From: Spirochaetaceae bacterium
GTDB taxonomy: Bacteria > Spirochaetota > Spirochaetia > Treponematales > Breznakiellaceae
Length of the DNA stretch: 5,681 bases
Direction of reading: 5' to 3'
Assembly: GCA_031278935.1 (NCBI GenBank)
Contig: JAITJK010000246.1
Location: 1-5,681, forward strand
The notes beneath the pieces are model-generated. The model saw only the letters and a program-made list of their open reading frames with translations, searched no databases and had not been told where the DNA came from. Position numbers and translations under genes: made by a program. Positions within the stretch are counted from its first letter, which is position 1. The number at the start of each line of letters is the position of its first letter. Positions 1-4,126 of this stretch are shown here, one piece after another.

Positions 1-41
1 CGACCAGCTTTCTAACCACCACGGCCAGTCGCGGAATTTAA

Positions 42-83
42 CCTCCCTGAGGGTTGACGAGGGAGGGTTGGTTTATTTATTGT
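42..83 (+). terminator. Probable intrinsic terminator of an upstream gene
   Basis: A perfect 7-bp stem (CCTCCCT at 42-48, AGGGAGG at 60-66) encloses an 11-nt loop and is followed by a T-rich but interrupted tail (GTTGGTTTATTTATTGT, 67-83). The tail lies on the right, so it would stop rightward transcription entering the window. One reading frame from the left edge ends in TAA at 39-41, right before the stem, which would suit the last codons of an upstream gene; those roughly 12 codons are too few to identify. The U-tract is not ideal, so this is a moderate-confidence call. Confidence 0.5.
54..83 (+). promoter_or_regulatory. Candidate sigma-70-type promoter for the DUF362 operon
   Basis: TTGACG at 54-59 matches the -35 consensus at 5 of 6 positions. 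TATTGT at 78-83 matches the -10 consensus at 4 of 6, with an 18-nt spacer. Transcription would begin near 90 and give a leader of about 70 nt before the first gene. The -35 box sits in the loop of the terminator-like hairpin and the -10 in its T-rich tail. A TATAGA at 138-143 looks like a better -10 but is only 11 nt from the first ATG and has no -35 at proper spacing. The call rests on sequence match alone. Confidence 0.35.
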
Positions 84-85
84 AG

Positions 86-154
86 CCGGTAATGGAGATG
101 GAAAATTAATTTTAAGTAATTGATTCCAAAAACACACTATAGACAAGAGAGGGT
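86..154 (+). other. AT-rich 5' leader with a 12-bp palindrome
   Basis: This stretch between the candidate promoter and the first gene is clearly more AT-rich than the rest of the window. It contains AAAATTAATTTT (102-113), a perfect 12-bp palindrome that could be an operator or could be chance in AT-rich DNA. It ends in the purine-rich ribosome-binding sequence GAGAGGG (147-153). I saw no riboswitch-like fold and no small ORF with a convincing start. Confidence 0.4.
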
Positions 155-160
155 ATGAAG

Positions 161-1273
161 ATGGACAGATCATCGGTGTATTTTACCGATATGCGCTGTA
201 AAGTGGGGGAGGGACTCCTTATAAAGCTGGAGCGACTCATCCGTACTGCGGGATTCGAGGGGATACCCTTCAAGCAGAAATACGTGGCCATTAAAATCCA
301 TTTCGGCGAACCGGGTAACCTGTCATTCCTGCGGCCAAACTTCGCCAAAACCGTGGCGGATCGTGTTAAGGCCCTGGGTGGTCTACCGTTCCTCACAGAT
401 TGTAACACCTTGTACGTGGGACGGCGCAATAACGCCCTGGTACACATGGATGCGGCTTTTGAAAATGGATATACCCCCCTCTCCACAGGCTGCCAGAACA
501 TCATCGCCGACGGCCTTAAAGGTACCGACGACCTGGAAGTTCCGGTTCCCGGCGGGGTCTACTGTACAAGCGCCCGCATAGGCCGGGCGATCATGGACGC
601 GGATATCCTCATTTCCCTAAACCATTTTAAAGGCCATGAAATGAGCGGCTTCGGCGGGGCGATTAAGAATCTCGGTATGGGAAGTGGCAGCCGGGCCGGG
701 AAGATGCTTATGCACAACGAAGGCAAACCAGAAGTGGACCAAAGCGCCTGTGTCGGGTGCCGATTCTGTACCAAATTCTGTAATCAAGAGGCGATTCTCT
801 TCGGGGAAAACAAGAAAGCCCGGATCGATCATGCCCGCTGTGTGGGCTGCGGACGGTGTATGGGGGTCTGTAACTACCACGCCATTGCCAATAACAGCGG
901 AACCAGCGGCAAGTTGTTGAATTGCAAGATGGCGGAATACACCTTGGCTGTACTTGCCGGGCGGCCGCATTTCCATATCAGCGTGGTGAACCAGGTTTCC
1001 CCCTACTGCGACTGCCACGGCGAAAACGACGCCGCAGTGGTGCCGGATATTGGGATCTTTGCGAGTTTCGATCCTGTGGCCCTGGATAAAGCCTGCATCG
1101 ACGCGGTGAACGCCGCCCCGGAGATTCGTACCAGTATCCTTTCGGAACGAGAACGGATACATCATGATCACATGACGGATATTCATCCCACCACGGATTG
1201 GCGCAGCCAAATCAGTCACGCCGAAAAAATCGGCCTGGGGACGGGAACCTACGAATTGGTTACGGTAAAGTAG
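161..1273 (+). CDS. DUF362 domain protein with two [4Fe-4S] ferredoxin motifs
   Basis: This is a cytoplasmic iron-sulfur protein of the DUF362 family (370 aa) with no assigned reaction. Residues about 1-185 match the DUF362 pattern: VAIKIHFGEPGN near the start, then FLTDCNTLYVG, a HFKGHE motif and GFGGAIKNLGMG. A bacterial dicluster ferredoxin segment follows. Cluster I cysteines are 197, 200, 203 and 207; cluster II cysteines are 227, 230, 233 and 237. In both, the last Cys is followed by Asn instead of the usual Pro. The C-terminal part (SPYCDCHGENDAAVVPDIGIFAS, then DPVALDKA) is also typical of the family. No signal peptide or membrane segment is seen. Two in-frame ATGs exist, at 155 and 161; GAGAGGG at 147-153 is 1 nt from the first and 7 nt from the second, so 161 is preferred. 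The next gene follows after 24 bp. An electron-transfer or metal-related role is inference; family membership is secure. Confidence 0.95.
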   Translation: MDRSSVYFTDMRCKVGEGLLIKLERLIRTAGFEGIPFKQKYVAIKIHFGEPGNLSFLRPNFAKTVADRVKALGGLPFLTDCNTLYVGRRNNALVHMDAAFENGYTPLSTGCQNIIADGLKGTDDLEVPVPGGVYCTSARIGRAIMDADILISLNHFKGHEMSGFGGAIKNLGMGSGSRAGKMLMHNEGKPEVDQSACVGCRFCTKFCNQEAILFGENKKARIDHARCVGCGRCMGVCNYHAIANNSGTSGKLLNCKMAEYTLAVLAGRPHFHISVVNQVSPYCDCHGENDAAVVPDIGIFASFDPVALDKACIDAVNAAPEIRTSILSERERIHHDHMTDIHPTTDWRSQISHAEKIGLGTGTYELVTVK

Positions 1274-1280
1274 GCGGCCT

Positions 1281-1289
1281 AGGGAGAGG
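1281..1289 (+). promoter_or_regulatory. Ribosome-binding site of the nucleotidase gene
   Basis: AGGGAGAGG lies in the 24-bp gap after the DUF362 stop codon and 8 nt before the ATG at 1298. It fixes the start of the nucleotidase and indicates independent ribosome loading within the operon. Confidence 0.6.
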
Positions 1290-1297
1290 CACCGACT

Positions 1298-1936
1298 ATG
1301 GATGAGCGTACTTTTATTTTAGGAGTGGATCTTGACGGGGTGGTAGGGGATTTTTATGGGGCCCTACGCCGCATTGCCGCAGAATGGTTGCATAAGTGCG
1401 AAGATGAGCTCACCACTGAGGTAAGTTACGGGTTGGACGAATGGGGGATCGCCGAATTCGGCGGATATGAGCGGCTGCACCGGTTTGCCGTAACCCAACG
1501 GAACCTGTTCCGGGATATGAAGCCTATGGAAGGGGCTCCGGCGGTGTTGCGAAAGCTCTCCCACCGGGGCATCCGCATCCGCATCATCACCCATAGGCTG
1601 TTCCTCAAGTATTCCCACAAAACCTCGATAACCCAAACCGTTGACTGGCTGGATACCTACGACATACCCTATTGGGACCTTTGTTTTATGAACGACAAAG
1701 GGGCCGTAGGGGCCCATGTCTACCTTGACGACGCCCCGTCGAATATCGAGAAGCTGCGGGCCCAGGGTTGTACGACCATTGTGTTCACCAATTCTACCAA
1801 TCGCCGAGTGCCCGGCCTGCGGGCGAATTCCTGGCGGGATGTGGAAGCCCTGGTGGAGGAATCCCGGGAATACTGGGCCACTGGGACGCTGAACTTATTC
1901 GACGACGCGGCCTTCCCGACCTCACCCTCCGCGTGA
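1298..1936 (+). CDS. HAD-type 5'(3')-deoxyribonucleotidase, NT5C family
   Basis: This 212-aa cytoplasmic protein is predicted to dephosphorylate (deoxy)nucleoside monophosphates. HAD motif I is VDLDGVVGDF near the N-terminus, with Asp11 as the likely nucleophile and Asp13 as the acid/base. Motif II is the Thr of IITHR (Thr98). The motif III Lys is probably Lys134 in NDKGAVGAH, and motif IV is YLDDAPSN (Asp144, Asp145). This layout and length fit the NT5C-type nucleotidases, where a small helical cap follows motif I. The start is well supported: the Shine-Dalgarno-like AGGGAGAGG at 1281-1289 is 8 nt upstream. The last codons overlap the start of the radical SAM gene by 4 bp (GTGA), which suggests translational coupling. 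The true substrate could be a different small phosphate ester, because HAD substrate prediction from motifs is weak. Confidence 0.88.
   Translation: MDERTFILGVDLDGVVGDFYGALRRIAAEWLHKCEDELTTEVSYGLDEWGIAEFGGYERLHRFAVTQRNLFRDMKPMEGAPAVLRKLSHRGIRIRIITHRLFLKYSHKTSITQTVDWLDTYDIPYWDLCFMNDKGAVGAHVYLDDAPSNIEKLRAQGCTTIVFTNSTNRRVPGLRANSWRDVEALVEESREYWATGTLNLFDDAAFPTSPSA
1933..1936 (+). promoter_or_regulatory. GTGA stop/start overlap, likely translational coupling
   Basis: The radical SAM start codon GTG (1933-1935) overlaps the nucleotidase stop TGA (1934-1936). The preceding 15 bases are pyrimidine-rich (CCGACCTCACCCTCC), with no purine-rich ribosome-binding site. Re-initiation by ribosomes finishing the nucleotidase is the simplest explanation. 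Confidence 0.6.
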
Positions 1937-3423
1937 TCCCCATCCTCCTTACGACGATCAACGCCAAGTGGATCCATCCATCCTTGGCCCTCAGACTCCT
2001 CAAGGCAAACCTGGGGGTTTATGAGCCCACAGCGGAACTGCGGGAATTTGCCCTGCGTCAGCCTTTGGCAGAAAAAACCGCACCCATCCTTGCGGCGTCT
2101 CCTCGAATCCTGGGGGTGTCCGTGGCGATCTGGAACCATAGGGCTACGGCGGAACTCCTTGAAGCCCTGCACGGGGCCTGGCGCTCAGGTGCGGCGCGGC
2201 GGCCCTTTATCATTCTGGGTGGTCCTGAAGCGGCGGGCATCAACGCGCGGAGTTCCCTCATGGACTATGCGGACTGGATCGTCCAGGGGGAAGGGGAGGA
2301 CTGTTTCCGAGACCTCTGCGCCGTGCTTTTGCCCCTAGCGCCGGGAACCAGGACCGAGGGGATTCAGGAGCGGATCGTCGCTCTTCCTTCGGTGCAGGGG
2401 GTGGAGGGTAAGCGTATAACGGCCCGGGCAGTGCGGCTCTCCACCCTCCAAAGGGCCTACGGCCTCTATACGGACACAGACCTCAGCCGGAAGCTCACCT
2501 ACGTGGAGGCATCTCGGGGCTGTCCTTGGGGTTGCGCCTTTTGCCAGAGCGCCTTGAGCACCGGAGTGCGGACCTTTCCCCTAGACCAGGTGTGCGAGGC
2601 CGTGCGAGAACTCCTGGATCGGGGAGCGCGGTCTTTCAAATTCTTGGATCGCAGCTTCAATTCGGATATACCCCGGGCCATAGCGATTATGGAGGTGTTT
2701 TTACGGCGCCTCGAGAACGCCCCCGTTGAGCCGGGGAAAGAGCCTCCCTTTTTTGTCCATTTCGAGATGCTTCCCGGACGGTTCCCTCCGCAGCTTCGGG
2801 AATGCTTAACCCGGTTCCCGGCGGGAACTTTGCGCGTGGAAATCGGGATCCAGACCTTTAACGGCGAAACTGCGGCTCGCATTAACCGCCAGAGCGCTCC
2901 TAAGAGGGAACTCAAGGCCCTGGCCTTTCTCCGGGACAAGACCCATGCTATGGTCCATGCGGACCTGATTGCCGGGCTTCCCGGTGAGGACTTGACGTCT
3001 TTTGCCCAGGGCTTCGACCGCCTTTGGGGGGTCCGGCCAAAGGAGATTCAGCTGGGCATCTTAAAATGCCTCCCCGGAACGCCCCTTGCCCAGAATCACG
3101 CCGCCTATGGGATCCGGTTTAATCCCGATCCCCCCTATGAGGTGTGGGAAACCGAGGCCCTTTCCCGCCGGGATATGGACCGGATCAAGAATTTCGCCCG
3201 CTTTTGGGAGCGTATTGTGAACCGAGAAGCCGTGAAGGAATTGCTGCCCCGCCTGGTTCCCGAAGGAAAGCGCGTGTTCACGGCCTTCATGGCCCTTTCA
3301 GACTGGCTTTGGGAGCGCTTTCAGCGTAGCTGGGCCATAGACCGCTCGGATCTCGATACCGCGCTCAAAGAATGGCTACAGAGGGAGCAAGAGGCTTCAG
3401 GCGGGAACGGGTATTTTGGATAA
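1933..3423 (+). CDS. B12-binding-type radical SAM protein, DUF4080 family
   Basis: This 496-aa cytoplasmic protein is predicted to be a radical S-adenosylmethionine enzyme of unknown substrate. Residues about 1-130 form a cobalamin-binding-like Rossmann domain, opening with LLTTINAKWIHPSLALRLLK and continuing with ILGVSVAIWNH, IILGGPEA and IVQGEGED. I see no DxHxxG cobalamin-ligand motif. The radical SAM core follows, with CxxxCxxC in SRGCPWGCAFC (Cys197, Cys201, Cys204) holding the [4Fe-4S] cluster, and VEIGIQT at 302-308 on a later strand of the barrel. From about residue 395 to the end is the DUF4080 region, marked by PDPPYEV (398-404). The frame is open back to an ATG at 1768, but that would overlap the nucleotidase by 169 bp, and the family's usual N-terminus begins at GTG 1933. 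No clear Shine-Dalgarno precedes that GTG; it overlaps the upstream TGA, so coupled translation is likely. Confidence 0.94.
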   Translation: MIPILLTTINAKWIHPSLALRLLKANLGVYEPTAELREFALRQPLAEKTAPILAASPRILGVSVAIWNHRATAELLEALHGAWRSGAARRPFIILGGPEAAGINARSSLMDYADWIVQGEGEDCFRDLCAVLLPLAPGTRTEGIQERIVALPSVQGVEGKRITARAVRLSTLQRAYGLYTDTDLSRKLTYVEASRGCPWGCAFCQSALSTGVRTFPLDQVCEAVRELLDRGARSFKFLDRSFNSDIPRAIAIMEVFLRRLENAPVEPGKEPPFFVHFEMLPGRFPPQLRECLTRFPAGTLRVEIGIQTFNGETAARINRQSAPKRELKALAFLRDKTHAMVHADLIAGLPGEDLTSFAQGFDRLWGVRPKEIQLGILKCLPGTPLAQNHAAYGIRFNPDPPYEVWETEALSRRDMDRIKNFARFWERIVNREAVKELLPRLVPEGKRVFTAFMALSDWLWERFQRSWAIDRSDLDTALKEWLQREQEASGGNGYFG

Positions 3424-3428
3424 AGCCC

Positions 3429-3510
3429 GATCATTGCCAGCGCGACGAAGCAATCCGATGAAGGGGCTGCCCGGCTGGATTGCTTCGCTGTTTCGCTCCT
3501 TGCAATAACG
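3429..3510. repeat. Imperfect palindromic repeat, REP/MITE-like dispersed element
   Basis: CGAAGCAATCC (3446-3456) and GGATTGCTTCG (3477-3487) form a perfect 11-bp inverted repeat around a 20-nt loop. Outside it the arms stay related: ATTGC at 3433-3437 pairs with GCAAT at 3502-3506. The right arm read on the minus strand has AAGGAGCGAAAC between ATTGC and the core, while the left arm is about 6 nt shorter here. The arms resemble a small palindromic repeat (ATTGCGAG ... CGAAGCAATCC) that I recall as dispersed in intergenic regions of many unrelated bacteria. It carries no coding capacity. It begins 5 bp after the radical SAM stop codon and may also act as a transcript 3' end for the converging genes, though neither side has a good U-tract. 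Confidence 0.75.
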
Positions 3511-3519
3511 GGGCGCTGC

Positions 3520-3538
3520 GGTAAGCATAGATGCTACC
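3520..3538 (-). repeat. Small inverted repeat overlapping the IIA gene stop codon
   Basis: GGTAAGCAT (3520-3528) and ATGCTACC (3531-3538) pair with one bulged base across a 2-nt centre (a 4-nt loop if the innermost pair opens). The leftward stop codon TAG (3534-3536) lies inside it. No T-run follows on the minus strand, so a canonical intrinsic terminator is not supported; it may stabilise the mRNA 3' end or be chance. Confidence 0.25.
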
Positions 3539-4019
3539 AGGTTTGTTCCAGGTCCTGAATCACGGTGATAATCTCGTCCAAAGAAGCGCGGTTTTGCAAG
3601 CGCCGGTAAAAGGGCTCTTGCTGACAGAAGAAGATAAGCTTAGAAAGGGTATGCAGATGAGATTTGGGAGAAGCTGAAGCTACCAGTAGGATCGTATGGA
3701 CGCCCACCCCGTCCGGGGCCTTCCAATCCACGGGCTGCTGTAAGTAGCCCGTGAGTACGCATGATTCCTCGATCTGTAGGAGGATGGGATTCCGGGGGTG
3801 GGGCAGGGCAATGCCATTGCCGATGGCCGTGGACATAAGGGCCTCCCGCTCAAGCAGGGCCTTGAGCAGGTCCTCCTCGTTAAGGGAAGCCGCTAAAGGG
3901 CCGTTGCGGATAAGGCAGCTCAACACATCCCGCTGGTTCGCTCCGGGGACCGCCGGGAAGAGGCCTCCTTTTCGCAACAGGGTAATGAGCCCCGGTTTTT
4001 CCGCCATGCTTTCTTTCAT
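3534..4019 (-). CDS. ptsN: PTS IIA protein, nitrogen/fructose type (EIIA-Ntr-like)
   Basis: This 161-aa cytoplasmic phosphocarrier forms a single PTS EIIA type-2 domain over almost its full length. The phosphorylation-site motif GNGIALPHPRNP is intact, with His74 as the predicted phospho-acceptor. The second conserved His is in the SHLHTLSKL segment (His121), and VHTILLVASAS is the usual central strand. Family members accept phosphate from HPr; nitrogen-type members mostly regulate other proteins instead of passing phosphate to a sugar permease. No IIB or IIC gene is present here, which favours regulation, so the ptsN symbol is by similarity. Start choice: TTG (4022) and ATG (4019) are adjacent and in frame. 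AAGGA at 4028-4032 on this strand lies 8 nt before the ATG, so the ATG is preferred. The upstream gene on the same strand ends about 107 bp away, so co-transcription is possible but not certain. Confidence 0.93.
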   Translation of the reverse strand: MKESMAEKPGLITLLRKGGLFPAVPGANQRDVLSCLIRNGPLAASLNEEDLLKALLEREALMSTAIGNGIALPHPRNPILLQIEESCVLTGYLQQPVDWKAPDGVGVHTILLVASASPKSHLHTLSKLIFFCQQEPFYRRLQNRASLDEIITVIQDLEQTW

Positions 4020-4027
4020 CAATAGGT

Positions 4028-4032
4028 TCCTT
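4028..4032 (-). promoter_or_regulatory. Ribosome-binding site of the IIA gene
   Basis: AAGGA on the minus strand is 8 nt from ATG 4019 and 5 nt from TTG 4022. The spacing favours the ATG as the start. Confidence 0.55.
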
Positions 4033-4033
4033 A

Positions 4034-4054
4034 GGGGTAGCCGGTATATACCCC
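4034..4054 (-). promoter_or_regulatory. Palindrome with a possible -10 box upstream of the IIA gene
   Basis: GGTATATACC (4043-4052) is a perfect 10-bp palindrome. The wider segment also has GGGGTA (4034-4039) facing TACCCC (4049-4054), a 6-bp stem with a 9-nt loop. TATATA within it could be a -10 box placed 25 nt before the ATG, but no acceptable -35 is found 16-18 nt upstream. It may be an operator, a leader hairpin or chance. Confidence 0.25.
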
Positions 4055-4071
4055 ATGTTTGCTAGAGTGGG

Positions 4072-4118
4072 TTACCACCTGCCGTTTACCCCGTGCAAGA
4101 TGCCCTGTAGGGTGGTAA
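4072..4118 (-). repeat. 8-bp inverted repeat between the two leftward genes
   Basis: TTACCACC (4072-4079) and GGTGGTAA (4111-4118) are perfect inverted copies with a 31-nt loop, starting 8 nt past the stop codon of the upstream gene. On the minus strand the second arm is followed by CCCACTC and not a T-run, so it is not a canonical intrinsic terminator. It could be an mRNA-processing or attenuation structure between the two genes. Confidence 0.35.
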
Positions 4119-4126
4119 AACTTAGG

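Noticed and set aside
22..30. ACGGCCAGT, identical to the end of the common M13 forward primer site
   Set aside because: The match is only 9 contiguous bases and the flanks do not continue as vector polylinker, so chance is the better explanation.
2..41. Tail of an upstream gene ending TAA at 39-41
   Set aside because: Its position just before the terminator hairpin fits, but a dozen codons cannot be identified and other frames are equally possible, so it is not listed as a CDS.
138..143. TATAGA as a -10 box for the first gene
   Set aside because: It would start transcription inside the ribosome-binding site, and the nearest -35-like TTGATT (120-125) is only 12 nt away.
617..1219. 200-codon open frame on the minus strand inside the DUF362 gene
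   Set aside because: It lies wholly antisense to a gene with strong family motifs, its translation matches nothing I recognise, and GC-rich coding DNA often leaves such frames open.
1768..1932. Upstream ATG giving a 551-aa radical SAM protein
   Set aside because: The extra 55 residues overlap the nucleotidase reading frame, lack family resemblance, and the family N-terminus starts at the GTG at 1933.
3429..3510. CRISPR repeat or transposon end
   Set aside because: There is one palindrome with no spaced array, no transposase and no recognisable target-site duplication.
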